From: Utricularia gibba
Lineage: Eukaryota > Streptophyta > Magnoliopsida > Lamiales > Lentibulariaceae
NCBI GenBank assembly: GCA_002189035.1
Contig: NEEC01000444.1
Span: forward strand, 1 to 27,173
Length of the DNA: 27,173 nt
Reading direction: 5' to 3'
Shown one piece after another: positions 11,301 through 24,768 of this stretch (positions are counted from its first letter, which is position 1; every line of letters begins with the position of its first letter). Made by a program: the position numbers and the translations under genes. Below the pieces are notes generated by a model, which searched no databases, had not been told where the DNA came from, and was given only the letters and a program-made list of their open reading frames with translations.

Positions 11301-12783
11301 ATATCGCAATTTAAACAAATGCATCATTTTTTTTAATCGATTTGCATCCGGTTGACCTCATGAGCCATACAGAATCGGGGTCAAGGACCAAGTTCCAGCG
11401 AGACTGGCCGCCACAAAACGAGAAGCGGTTCCTTGAAAAACATGTAGGCAGCCCGAAAACCGAACGATAATAAATACATCACTTTATTTGTCGGGCTACA
11501 ACTAACTCTCGCGCAAGCCAAACCTTACTTTGTCCGTTCGAGGTGCACCCCAAGACGCCTCTCAAGTATAAAGTAAGTTGTTGAAAAAATCATGTGGGGT
11601 GCACGTGATATCGCAATTTAAACAAATGCATCATTTTTTTTAATCGATTTGCATCCGGTTGACCTCATGAGCCATACAGAATCGGGGTCAAGGACCAAGT
11701 TCCCAGCGAGACTGGCCGCAAAAACGAGAAGCGGTTCCTTGAAAAACCATGTAGGCAGCCCCGAAAACCGAACGATAATAAATACATCACTTTATTTGTC
11801 GGGCTACAACTAACTCTCGGCGCAAGCCAAACTTACTTTGTCCGTTCGAGTGCACCAAGACGCTCCTCAAGTATAAAGTAAGTTGTTGAAAAAATCATGT
11901 GGGGTGCACGTGATATCGCAATTTAAAAATGCATCATTTTTTTTAATCGATTTGCATCCGGTTGACCTCATGAGCCATACAGAATCGGGGTCAAGGACCA
12001 AGTTCCCAGCGAGACTGGCGCCACAAAACGAGAAGCGGTTCCTTGAAAAACCATGTAGGCAGCCCCGAAAACCGAACGATAATAAATACATCACTTTATT
12101 TGTCGGGCTACAACTAACTCTCGCGCAAGCCAAACTTACTTTGTCCGTTCTGCACCCCAGACGCTCCTCAAGTATAAAGTAAGTTGTTGAAAAATCATGT
12201 GGGGTGCACGTGATATCGCAATTTAAACAAATGCATCATTTTTTTTAATCGATTTGCATCCGGTTGACCTCATGAGCCATACAGAATCGGGGTCAAGGAC
12301 AAGTTCCCAGCGAGACTGGCCGCACAAAACGAGAAGCGGTTCCTTGAAAAACCATGTAGGCAGCCCCGAAAACCGAACGATAAAAATACATCACTTTATT
12401 TGTCGGGCTACAACTAACTCTCGGCGCAAGCCAAACCTTACCTTTGTCCGTTCAGGTGCACCCTAAGACGCCTCCTCAAGTATAAAGTAAGTTGTTGAAA
12501 AAATCATGTGGGGTGCACGTGATATCGCAATTTAAACAAATGCATCATTTTTTTTAATCGATTTGCATCCGGTTGACCTCATGAGCCATACAGAATCGGG
12601 GTCAAGGACCAAGTTCCAGCGAGACTGGCCGCACAAAACGAGAAGCGGTTCCTTGAAAAACATGTAGGAAGCCCGAAAACCGAACGATAATAAATACATC
12701 ACTTTATTTGTCGGCTACAACTAACTCTCGCGCAAGCCAAACCTTACTTTGTCCGTTCAGCTGCACCCAAGACCGCTCCTCAA

Positions 12784-14621
12784 GTATAAAGTAAGTTGTT
12801 GAAAAAATCATGTGGGTGCACATGATATCGCAATTTAAACAAATGCATCATTTTTTTTTAATCGATTTGCATCGGTTGACCTCATGAGCCATACAGAATG
12901 GGGTAAGGACCAAGTTTCCAGCGAGACTGGCCGCCACAAAACGAGAAGCGGTTCCTTGAAAAATGTAGGCAGCCCCGAAAACCGAACGATAATAAATATC
13001 ACTTTATTTGTGGGCTACAACTAACTCTCGGCAAGCCAAACCTTACCTTTGTCCCGTTCAAGGTGCACCCCAAGACCGCCTCAAGTATAAAGTAAGTTGT
13101 TGAAAAAATCATGTGGGGTGCACGTGATATCGCAATTTAAACAAATGCATCATTTTTTTTAATCGATTTGCATCCGGTTGACCTCATGAGCCATACAGAA
13201 TCGGGGTCAAAACCAAGTTCCCAGCGAGACTGGCCGCCACAAAACGAGAAGCGGTTCCTTGAAAACCATGTAGGCAGCCCCGAAAACCGAACGATAAAAA
13301 TACATCACTTTATTTGCCGGGCTACAACTAACTCTCGCCGCAAGCCAAACTTACCTTTGTCCTGTTCCAGTGCACCAAGACCGCCTCCTCAAGTATAAAG
13401 TAAGTTGTTGAAAAAATCATGTGGGTGCACGTGATATCGCAATTTAAACAAATGCATCATTTTTTTAATCGATTTGCATCCGGTTGACCTCATGAGCATA
13501 CAGAATCGGGGTCAAGGACCAAGTTCCCAGCGAGACTGGCGCGCCACAAAACGAGAAGCGGTTCCTTGAAAAACCATGTAGGAAGCACGAAAACGAACGA
13601 TAATAAATACATCACTTTATTTGCCGGGCTACAACTAACTCTCGCCGCAAGCCAAACCTTACCTTTGTCCCGTTCCAGTGCACCCAAGATCCTCAAGTAT
13701 AAGTAAGTTGTTGAAAAATCATGTGGGGTGCACATGATATCGCAATTTAAACAAATGCATCATTTTTTTAAATCGATTTCCATCCGGTTGACCTCATGAG
13801 CATACAGAATCGGGGTCAAGGACCAAGTTCCAGCGAGACTGGCCGCACAAAACGAGAAGCGGTTCCTTGAAAAACCATGTAGGCAGCCCCCGAAAACCGA
13901 ACGATAATAAATACATCACTTTATTTGTCGGGCTACAACTAACTCTCGCGCAAGCCAAACTTACCTTTGTCCTTTCGAGGTGCACCCTAAGATCGCCTCC
14001 TCAAGTATAAAGTAAGTTGTTGAAAAAATCATGTGGGGTGCACGTGATATCGCAATTTAAACAAATGCATCATTTTTTTTAATCGATTTGCATCCGGTTG
14101 ACCTCATGAGCCATACAGAATCGGGGTCAGACCAAGTTCCCAGCGAGACTGGCCGCCACAAAACGAGAAGCGGTTCCTTGAAAAACCATGTAGGCAGCCC
14201 CCGAAAACCGAACGATAAAAATACATCACTTATTTGCCGGGCTACAACTAACTCTCGCGCAAGCCAAACCTTACCTTTGTCCCGTTTGCACCCCAAGACC
14301 GCCTCCTCAAGTATAAAGTAAGTTGTTGAAAAAATCATGTGGGTGCACGTGATATCGCAATTTAAACAAATGCATCATTTTTTTAATCGATTTGCATCCG
14401 GTTGACCTCATGAGCCATACAGAATCGGGGTCAAGGACCAAGTTCCCAGCGAGACTGGCCGCCACAAAACGAGAAGCGGTTCCTTGAAAAACCATGTAGG
14501 CAGCCCCGAAAACCGAACGATAATAAATACATCACTTTATTTGTCGGCTACAACTAACTCTCGCCGCAAGCCAAACCTTACCTTTGTCCCGTTCCAGCTG
14601 CACCCAAGACCGCCTCCTCAA
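12784..14621 (+). repeat. Transitional stretch: six monomers with many micro-deletions
   Basis: Six monomers (starts 12784, 13085, 13393, 13697, 14005, 14311) mix A- and G-types and have the lowest mean spacing outside the deleted copies, 306.3 bp. Small losses include GAAAAATGTAGG near 12958, a shortened CAAGATCCTCAAG before 13697, the only boundary lacking an A (GTATAAGTAAG at 13697), and CCGTTTGCAC before 14311. A single CCCTAAG variant precedes 14005. No gene is seen. Confidence 0.7.
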
Positions 14622-14879
14622 GTATAAAGTAAGTTGTTGAAAAAATCATGTGGGTGCACATGATATCGCAATTTAAACAAATGCATCATTTTTTTAATCG
14701 ATTTGCATCCGGCCTCATGAGCCATACAATGGGAAAAGCACTTGAAAAACCATGTAGGCAGCCCCGAAAACCGAACGATAATAAATACATCACTTATTTG
14801 CCGGGCTACAACTAACTCTCGCGCAAGCCAAACCTTACCTTTGTCCCGTTCAGCTGCACCCCCAAGACCGCCTCCTCAA
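14622..14879 (+). repeat. Truncated satellite monomer (258 bp) with internal deletion
   Basis: About 52 bp are missing relative to neighbours. GCCATACA at 14721-14728 runs into ATGGGAAAAGCA and then CTTGAAAAACC at 14741, so the GGGGTCAAGG...ACGAGAAGCGG segment is gone. TTGA is also missing just upstream (CATCCGGCCTCATGAG). The junction holds short patches that do not match the consensus exactly. The rest of the copy is typical A-type. Confidence 0.9.
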
Positions 14880-17054
14880 GTATAAAGTAAGTTGTTGAAA
14901 AAATCATGTGGGGTGCACATGATATCGCAATTTAAACAAATGCATCATTTTTTTTAATCGATTTGCATCCGGTTGACCTCATGAGCCATACAGAATCGGG
15001 GTCAAGACCAAGTTCCCAGCGAGACTGGCCGCCACAAAACGAGAAGCGGTTCCTTGAAAAACCATGTAGGCAGCCCCGAAAACCGAACGATAATAAATAC
15101 ATCACTTTATTTGTCGGGCTACAACTAACTCTCGCGCAAGCCAAACCTTACCTTTGTCCCGTTCCAGCTGCACCCAAGACCGCCTCCTCAAGTATAAAGT
15201 AAGTTGTTGAAAAAATCATGTGGGGTGCACATGATATCGCAATTTAAACAAATGCATCATTTTTTTTTAATCGATTTGCATCCGGTTGACCTCATGAGCC
15301 ATACAGAATCGGGGTCAAGGACCAAGTTCCCAGCGAGACTGGCCGCCACAAAACGAGAAGCGGTTCCTTGAAAAACCATGTAGCCCCGAAAACCGAACGA
15401 TATAAATACATCACTTTATTTGTGGGCTACAACTAACTCTCGGCGCAAGCCAAACCTTACCTTTGTCCCGTTCAGGTGCACCCAAGACCGCCTCCTCAAG
15501 TATAAAGTAAGTTGTTGAAAAAATCATGTGGGGTGCACGTGATATCGCAATTTAAACAAATGCATCATTTTTTTTAATCGATTTGCATCCGGTTGACCTC
15601 ATGAGCCATACAGAATCGGGGTCAAGGACCAAGTTCCCAGCGAGACTGGCCGCCACAAAACGAGAAGCGGTTCCTTGAAAAACCATGTAGGCAGCCCCGA
15701 AAACCGAACGATAATAAATACATCACTTTATTTTTCGGGCTACAACTAACTCTCGGCGCAAGCCAAACCTTACCTTTGTCCGTTCAGTGCACCCAAGACG
15801 CCTCCTCAAGTATAAAGTAAGTTGTTGAAAAAATCATGTGGGGTGCACGTGATATCGCAATTTAAACAAATGCATCATTTTTTTTAATCGATTTGCATCC
15901 GGTTGACCTCATGAGCCATACAGAATCGGGTCAAGGACCAAGTTCCCAGCGAGACTGGCCGCCACAAAACGAGAAGCGGTTCCTTGAAAAACCATGTAGG
16001 CAGCCCCGAAAACGAACGATAATAAATACATCACTTTATTTGCCGGGCTACAACTAACTCTCGCGCAAGCCAAACCTTACCTTTGTCCCGTTCCAGCTGC
16101 ACCCCAAGACCGCCTCCTCAAGTATAAAGTAAGTTGTTGAAAAAATCATGTGGGGTGCACATGATATCGCAATTTAAACAAATGCATCATTTTTTTTAAT
16201 CGATTTGCATCCGGTTGACCTCATGAGCCATACAGAATCGGGGTAAAGGACCAATTTCCCAGCGAGACTGGCCGCCACAAAACGAGAAGCGGTTCCTTGA
16301 AAAACCATGTAGGCAGCCCCGAAAACCGAACGATATAAATTTATCACTTTATTTGGGGGCTACAACTAACTCTCGGCGCAAGCCAAACCTTACCTTTGTC
16401 CCGTTCAGGTGCACCCCAAGACCGCCTCCCCAAGTATAAAGTAAGTTGTTGAAAAATCATGTGGGGTGCACGTGATATCGCAATTTAAACAAATGCATCA
16501 TTTTTTTAATCGATTTGCATCCGGTTGACCTCATGAGCCATACAGAATCGGGTCAAGGACCAAGTTCCCAGCGAGACTGGCGCCACAAAACGAGAAGCGG
16601 TTCCTTGAAAAACCATGTAGGCAGCCCCGAAAACCGAACGAAATAAATACATCACTTTATTTGTCGGGCTACAACTAACTCTCGGCGCAAGCCAAACCTT
16701 ACCTTTGTCCCGTTCCAGTGCACCCAAGACCGCCTCCTCAAGTATAAAGTAAGTTGTTGAAAAATCATGTGGGGTGCACATGATATCGCAATTTAAACAA
16801 ATGCATCATTTTTTTTAATCGATTTGCATCCGGTTGACCTCATGAGCCATACAGAATCGGGGTCAAGGACCAAGTTCCCAGCGAGACTGGCCGCCACAAA
16901 ACGAGAAGCGGTTCCTTGAAAAAACCATGTAGGCAGCCCCGAAAACCGAACGATAATAAATACATCACTTTATTTGTCGGCTACAACTAACTCTCGGCGC
17001 AAGCCAAACCTTACCTTTGTCCCGTTCCAGCTGCACCCAAGACCGCCTCCTCAA

Positions 17055-17308
17055 GTATAAAGTAAGTTGTTGAAAAAAATCATGTGGGGTGCACGTGATA
17101 TCGCAATTTAAACAAATGCATCATTTTTTTAATCGATTTGCATCCGGTTGACCTCATGCGGCGGTTCCTTGAAAAACCATGTAGGCAGCCCCGAAAACCG
17201 AACGATAATAAATACATCACTTTATTTGCCGGGCTACAACTAACTCTCGCCGCAAGCCAAACCTTACCTTTGTCCCGTTCCAGCTGCACCCCAAGACCGC
17301 CTCCTCAA
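17055..17308 (+). repeat. Truncated satellite monomer (254 bp), same region deleted
   Basis: About 58 bp are missing. ACCTCATG ends at 17158 and is joined by CG to GCGGTTCCTTG from 17161, removing the segment between the CTCATGAG palindrome and GCGGTTCC. The junction is cleaner than in the copy at 14622. The boundary haplotype is also recombinant: CAGCTG just before 17055 is followed by CACGTG, a pairing seen in only 4 of 31 CAGCTG copies. Confidence 0.9.
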
Positions 17309-20300
17309 GTATAAAGTAAGTTGTTGAAAAATCATGTGGGGTGCACATGATATCGCAATTTAAACAAATGCATCATTTTTTTAATCGATTTGCATCCGGT
17401 TGACCTCATGAGCCATACAGAATCGGGGTCAAGGACCAAGTTCCCAGCGAGACTGGCCGCCACAAAACGAGAAGCGGTTCCTTGAAAAACCATGTAGGCA
17501 GCCCCGAAAACCGAACGATAATAAATACATCACTTTATTTGCCGGGCTACAACTAACTCTCGCCGCAAGCCAAACCTTACCTTTGTCCCGTTCCAGCTGC
17601 ACCCAAGACCGCCTCCTCAAGTATAAAGTAAGTTGTTGAAAAAATCATGTGGGGTGCACATGATATCGCAATTTAAACAAATGCATCATTTTTTTTAATC
17701 GATTTGCATTCGGTTGACCTCATGAGCCATACAAAATCGGGGTCAAGGACCAATTTCCCAGCGAGACTGGCCGCCACAAAACGAGAAGCGGTTCCTTGAA
17801 AAACCATGTAGGCAGTCCCCGAAAACCGAACGATATCAAATATCACTTTATTTGTGGGGCTACAACTAACTCTCGGCGCAAGCCAAACCTTACCTTTGTC
17901 CCGTTCAAGGTGCACCCCAAGACCGCCTCCCCAAGTATAAAGTAAGTTGTTGAAAAAAATCATGTGGGGTGCACGTGATATCGCAATTTAAACAAATGCA
18001 TCATTTTTTTTAATCGATTTGCATCCGGTTGACCTCATGAGCCATACAGAATCGGGGTCAAAACCAAGTTCCCAGCGAGACTGGCCGCCAAAAACGAGAA
18101 GCGGTTCCTGAAAAACCATGTAGGCAGCCCCCGAAAACCGAACGATAAAAAATACATCACTTTATTTGCCGGGCTACAACTAACTCTCGCCGCAAGCCAA
18201 ACCTTACCTTTGTCCCGTTCCAGCTGCACCCAAGACCGCCTCCTCAAGTATAAAGTAAGTTGTTGAAAAAATCATGTGGGGTGCACATGATATCGCAATT
18301 TAAACAAATGCATCATTTTTTTTAATCGATTTGCATCCGGTTGACCTCATGAGCCATACAGAATCGGGGTCAAGGACCAAGTTCCCAGCGAGACTGGCCG
18401 CCACAAAACGAGAAGCGGTTCCTTGAAAAACCATGTAGGCAGCCCCCCGAACGATAATAAATACATCACTTTATTTGTCGGGCTACAACTAACTCTCGGC
18501 GCAAGCCAAACCTTACCTTTGTCCGTTCAGGTGCACCCCAAGACGCCTCCTCAAGTATAAAGTAAGTTGTTGAAAAAAAATCATGTGGGTGCACGTGATA
18601 TCGCAATTTAAACAAATGCATCATTTTTTTTAATCGATTTGCATCCGGTTGACCTCATGAGCCATACAGAATCGGGGTCAAGGACCAAGTTCCCAGCGAG
18701 ACTGGCCGCCACAAAACGAGAAGCGGTTCCTTGAAAAACCATGTAGGCAGCCCCCGAAAACCGAACGATAATAAATACATCACTTTATTTGCCGGGCTAC
18801 AACTAACTCTCGCGCAAGCCAAACCTTACCTTGTCCCGTTCCAGCTGCACCCCAAGACCGCCTCCTCAAGTATAAAGTAAGTTGTTGAAAAATCATGTGG
18901 GGTGCACATGATATCGCAATTTAAACAAATGCATCATTTTTTTTAATCGATTTGCATCCGGTTGACCTCATGAGCCATACAGAATCGGGGTCAAGGACCA
19001 AGTTCCCAGCGAGACTGGCCGCCACAAAACGAGAAGCGGTTCCTTGAAAAACCATGTAGGCAGCCCCGAAAACCGAACGATAATAAATACATCACTTTAT
19101 TTGCCGGGCTACAACTAACTCTCGCGCAAGCCAAACCTTACCTTTGTCCCGTTCAGCTGCACCCAAGACCGCCTCCTCAGTATAAAGTAAGTTGTTGAAA
19201 AAATCATGTGGGGTGCACATGATATCGCAATTTAAACAAATGCATCATTTTTTTTAATCGATTTGCATCCGGTTGACCTCATGAGCCATACAGAATCGGG
19301 GTCAAGGACCAAGTTCCCAGCGAGACTGGCCGCCACAAAACGAGAAGCGGTTCCTTGAAAAACCATGTAGGTAGCCCCGAAAACCGAACGATAAAAATTA
19401 TCACTTTATTTGTGGGGCTATAACTAACTCTCGGCGCAAGCCAAACCTTACCTTTGTCCCGTTCAGGTGCACCCCAAGACGCCTCCTCAAGTATAAAGTA
19501 AGTTGTTGAAAAAAATCATGTGGGGTGCACGTGATATCGCAATTTAAACAAATGCATCATTTTTTTTAATCGATTTGCATCCGGTTGACCTCATGAGCCA
19601 TACAGAATCGGGTCAAGGACCAAGTTCCCAGCGAGACTGGCCGCCACAAAACGAGAAGCGGTTCCTTGAAAAACCATGTAGGCAGCCCCCGAAAACCGAA
19701 CGATAATAAATACATCACTTTATTTGGGGCTACAACTAACTCTCGCGCAAGCCAAACCTTACCTTTGTCCGTTCAGGTGCACCCAAGACCGCCTCCTCAA
19801 GTATAAAGTAAGTTGTTGAAAAAATCATGTGGGGTGCACATGATATCGCAATTTAAACAAATGCATCATTTTTTTTAATCGATTTGCATCCGGTTGACCT
19901 CATGAGCCATACAGAATCGGGGTCAAGGACCAAGTTCCCAGCGAGACTGGCCGCCACAAAACGAGAAGCGGTTCCTTGAAAAACCATGTAGGCAGCCCCG
20001 AAAACCGAACGATAATAAATACATCACTTTATTGTGGGGCTACAACTAACTCTCGCCGCAAGCCAAACCTTACCTTTGTCCCGTTCCAGCTGCACCCCAA
20101 GACCGCCTCCTCAAGTATAAAGTAAGTTGTTGAAAAAATCATGTGGGGTGCACATGATATCGCAATTTAAACAAATGCATCATTTTTTTTAATCGATTTG
20201 CATCCGGTTGACCTCATGAGCCATACAGAATCGGGGTAAAGGACCAATTCCCAGCGAGACTGGCCGCCACAAAACGAGAAGCGGTTCCTTGAAAAACCAT

Positions 20301-21659
20301 GTAGGCAGCCCCGAAAACCGAACGATATAAATACATCACTTTATTGTCGGGCTACAACTAACTCTCGGCGCAAGCCAAACCTTACCTTTGTCCCGTTCAG
20401 GTGCACCCCAAGACCGCCTCCTCAAGTATAAAGTAAGTTGTTGAAAAAATCATGTGGGGTGCACGTGATATCGCAATTTAAACAAATGCATCATTTTTTT
20501 TAATCGATTTGCATCCGGTTGACCTCATGAGCCATACAGAATCGGGGTCAAGGACCAAGTTCCCAGCGAGACTGGCGCCACAAAACGAGAAGTGAAAAAC
20601 CATGTAGGCAGCCCCCGAAAACCGAACGATAAAAAATACATCACTTTATTTGCCGGGCTACAACTAACTCTCGCCGCAAGCCAAACCTTACCTTTGTCCC
20701 GTTCCAGCTGCACCCCAAGACCGCCTCCTCAAGTATAAAGTAAGTTGTTGAAAAAAATCATGTGGGGTGCACATGATATCGCAATTTAAACAAATGCATC
20801 ATTTTTTTTAATCGATTTGCATCCGGTTGACCTCATGAGCCATACAAATCGGGGTCAAGGACCAAGTTCCCAGCGAGACTGGCCGCCACAAAACGAGAAG
20901 CGGTTCCTTGAAAAACCATGTAGGCAGCCCCCGAAAAACCGAACGATAATAAATACATCACTTTATTTGTCGGGCTACAACTAACTCTCGGCGCAAGCCA
21001 AACCTTACCTTTGTCCCGTTCCTGCACCCAAGACCGCCTCCTCAAGTATAAAGTAAGTTGTTGAAAAAATCATGTGGGGTGCACGTGATATCGCAATTTA
21101 AACAAATGCATCATTTTTTTTAATCGATTTGCATCCGGTTGACCTCATGAGCCATACAGAATCGGGGTCAAGACCAAGTTCCCAGCGAGACTGGCCGCCA
21201 CAAAACGAGAAGCGGTTCCTTGAAAAAACCATGTAGGCAGCCCCGAAAAACCGAACGATAAAAAATACATCACTTTATTTGCCGGGCTACAACTAACTCT
21301 CGCGCAAGCCAAACCTTACCTTTGTCCCGTTCCAGCTGCACCCCAAGACCGCCTCCTCAAGTATAAAGTAAGTTGTTGAAAAAATCATGTGGGGTGCACA
21401 TGATATCGCAATTTAAACAAATGCATCATTTTTTTAATCGATTTGCATCCGGTTGACCTCATGAGCCATACAGAATCGGGTAAAGGACCAAGTTCCCAGC
21501 GAGACTGGCCCCACAAAACGAGAAGCGGTTCCTTGAAAAACCATGTAGGCAGCCCCGAAAACCGAACGATATAAATTTATCACTTTATTGTGGGCAACTA
21601 ACTCTCGGCGCAAGCCAAACCTTACCCCGTTCAGGTGCACCCCAAGACCGCCTCCTCAA

Positions 21660-24600
21660 GTATAAAGTAAGTTGTTGAAAAAAATCATGGGGTGCACGTG
21701 ATATCGCAATTTAAACAAATGCATCATTTTTTTTAATCGATTTGCATCCGGTTGACCTCATGAGCCATACAGAATCGGGTCAAGGACCAAGTTCCCAGCG
21801 AGACTGGCCGCCACAAAACGAGAAGCGGTTCCTTGAAAAACCATGTAGGCAGCCCCCGAAAACCGAACGATAATAAATACATCACTTTATTTGCCGGGCT
21901 ACAACTAACTCTCGCGCAAGCCAAACCTTACCTTTGTCCCGTTCCAGCTGCACCCCAAGACCGCCTCCTCAAGTATAAAGTAAGTTGTTGAAAAAATCAT
22001 GTGGGTGCACATGATATCGCAATTTAAACAAATGCATCATTTTTTTTAATCGATTTGCATCCGGTTGACCTCATGAGCCATACAGAATCGGGGTAAAGGA
22101 CCAAGTTCCCAGCGAGACTGGCCGCCACAAAACGAGAAGCGGTTCCTTGAAAAACCATGTAGGCAGCCCCCGAAAACCGAACGATATAAATACATCACTT
22201 TATTGTGGGGCTACAACTAACTCTCGCGCAAGCCAAACCTTACCTTTGTCCCGTTCCAGCTGCACCCCAAGACCGCCTCCTCAAGTATAAAGTAAGTTGT
22301 TGAAAAAATCATGTGGGTGCACATGATATCGCAATTTAAACAAATGCATCATTTTTTTTAATCGATTTGCATTCGGTTGACCTCATGAGCCATACAGAAT
22401 CGGGGTAAAGGACCAATTTCCAGCGAGACTGGCCGCCACAAAACGAGAAGCGGTTCCTTGAAAAACCATGTAGGCAGCCCCGAAAACCGAACGATATAAA
22501 TTTATCACTTTATTTGGGGCTACAACTAACTCTCGGCGCAAGCCAAACCTTACCTTTGTCCCGTTCAGGTGCACCCCAAGACCGCCTCCCAAGTATAAAG
22601 TAAGTTGTTGAAAAAAATCATGTGGGGTGCACGTGATATCGCAATTTAAACAAATGCATCATTTTTTTTAATCGATTTGCATCCGGTTGACCTCATGAGC
22701 CATACAGAATCGGGGTCACCAAGTTCCCAGCGAGACTGGCCGCCACAAAACGAGAAGCGGTTCCTTGAAAAACCATGTAGGCAGCCCCGAAAACCGAACG
22801 ATAAAATACATCACTTTATTTGCGGGCTACAACTAACTCTCGCGCAAGCCAAACCTTACCTTTGTCCCGTTCCAGCTGCACCCCAAGACCGCCTCCTCAA
22901 GTATAAAGTAAGTTGTTGAAAAAATCATGTGGGTGCACATGATATCGCAATTTAAACAAATGCATCATTTTTTTTTAATCGATTTGCATCCGGTTGACCT
23001 CATGAGCCATACAGAATCGGGGTCAAGGACCAAGTTCCCAGCGAGACTGGCCGCCACAAAACGAGAAGCGGTTCCTTGAAAAACCATGTAGGCAGCCCCG
23101 AAAACCGAACGATAATAAAACATCACTTTATTTGGGGCTACAACTAACTCTCGCGCAAGCCAAACCTTACCTTTGTCCCGTTCCAGTGCACCCCAAGACC
23201 GCCTCCTCAAGTATAAAGTAAGTTGTTGAAAAAATCATGTGGGGTGCACATGATATCGCAATTTAAACAAATGCATCATTTTTTTTAATCGATTTGCATC
23301 CGGTTGACCTCATGAGCCATACAAAATCGGGGTCAAGGACCAATTTCCAGCGAGACTGGCCGCCACAAAACGAGAAGCGGTTCCTTGAAAAACCATGTAG
23401 GTAGCCCCGAAAACCGAACGATATAAATACATCACTTTATTGTGGGCTACAACTAACTCTCGCGCAAGCCAAACCTTACCTTTGTCCCGTTCAGGTGCAC
23501 CCCAAGACCGCCTCTCAAGTATAAAGTAAGTTGTTGAAAAATCATGTGGGGTGCACGTGATATCGCAATTTAAACAAATGCATCATTTTTTTTAATCGAT
23601 TTGCATCCGGTTGACCTCATGAGCCATACAGAATCGGGGTCAAGACCAAGTTCCCAGCGAGACTGGCCGCCACAAAACGAGAAGCGGTTCCTTGAAAAAC
23701 CATGTAGGCAGCCCCCGAAAACCGAACGATAAAAAAATACATCACTTTATTTGCCGGGCTACAACTAACTCTCGCGCAAGCCAAACCTTACCTTTGTCCC
23801 GTTCCAGTGCACCCCAAGACCGCCTCCTCAAGTATAAAGTAAGTTGTTGAAAAAATCATGTGGGGTGCACATGATATCGCAATTTAAACAAATGCATCAT
23901 TTTTTTTAATCGATTTGCATCCGGTTGACCTCATGAGCCATACAGAATCGGGGTCAAGGACCAAGTTCCCAGCGAGACTGGCCGCCACAAAACGAGAAGC
24001 GGTTCCTTGAAAAACCATGTAGGCAGCCCCGAAAACCGAACGATAATAAATACATCACTTTATTTGTCGGGCTACAACTAACTCTCGGCGCAAGCCAAAC
24101 CTTACCTTTGTCCGTTCAGGTGCACCCCAAGACCGCCTCCTCAAGTATAAAGTAAGTTGTTGAAAATCATGTGGGTGCACGTGATATCGCAATTTAAACA
24201 AATGCATCATTTTTTTTAATCGATTTGCATCCGGTTGACCTCATGAGCCATACAGAATCGGGGTCAAGGACCAAGTTCCCAGCGAGACTGGCCGCCACAA
24301 AACGAGAAGCGGTTCCTTGAAAAACCATGTAGGCAGCCCCGAAAAACGAACGATAAAAAATACATCACTTTATTTGCCGGGCTACAACTAACTCTCGCGC
24401 AAGCCAAACCTTACCTTTGTCCCGTTCCAGTGCACCCCAAGACCGCCTCCTCAAGTATAAAGTAAGTTGTTGAAAAAATCATGTGGGGTGCACGTGATAT
24501 CGCAATTTAAACAAATGCATCATTTTTTTTAATCGATTTGCATTCGGTTGACCTCATGAGCCATACAGAATCGGGGTAAGGACCAAGTTCCCAGCGAGAC

Positions 24601-24768
24601 TGGCCGCCACAAAACGAGAAGCGGTTCCTTGAAAAACCATGTAGGCAGCCCCCGAAAACCGAACGATAATAAATACATCACTTTATTTGTCGGGCTACAA
24701 CTAACTCTCGGCGCAAGCCAAACCTTACCTTTGTCCCGTTCAGGTGCACCCCAAGACCGCCTCCTCAA
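21660..24768 (+). repeat. Three-monomer higher-order repeat segment, about 930 bp period
   Basis: Boundaries at 21660, 22593 and 23519 are G-type (CACGTG) and spaced 933 and 926 bp apart. The two monomers between each pair are A-type (CACATG). Each G boundary is preceded by ATATAAAT with TTTATTGTGG or TTTATTTGGGG, and the monomer after it carries TTTGCCGGG or TTTGCGGG. The register breaks between 23832 and 24769, where A-G-G-G follows. The order is therefore real but irregular. Confidence 0.6.

Larger units (their letters stand above)
7241..12783 (+). repeat. Array block II: 18 consecutive G-type monomers
   Basis: Every monomer from 7241 through 12480 has CACGTG at the diagnostic site near monomer position 40. 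An uninterrupted run of 18 is unlike the mixed flanks. Several copies also carry CTGTTCGAGG just before the boundary (7241, 10017, 10641, 10951; partial forms before 11259, 11566 and 11871). CCCTAAG replaces CCCCAAG before 10017, 11259 and 12480. Mean spacing is 307.9 bp. This looks like a locally amplified subfamily, spread by unequal exchange or gene conversion. The block edges are defined by one main site and are approximate. Confidence 0.75.

Noticed and set aside
14722-14741. Insertion or mobile-element footprint at the odd junction ATGGGAAAAGCA
   Set aside because: The copy is shorter, not longer, than its neighbours. The patch can be read as remnants of CGGGG and AAAACGAGAAGC around a deletion. 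No terminal repeat or target duplication is present.
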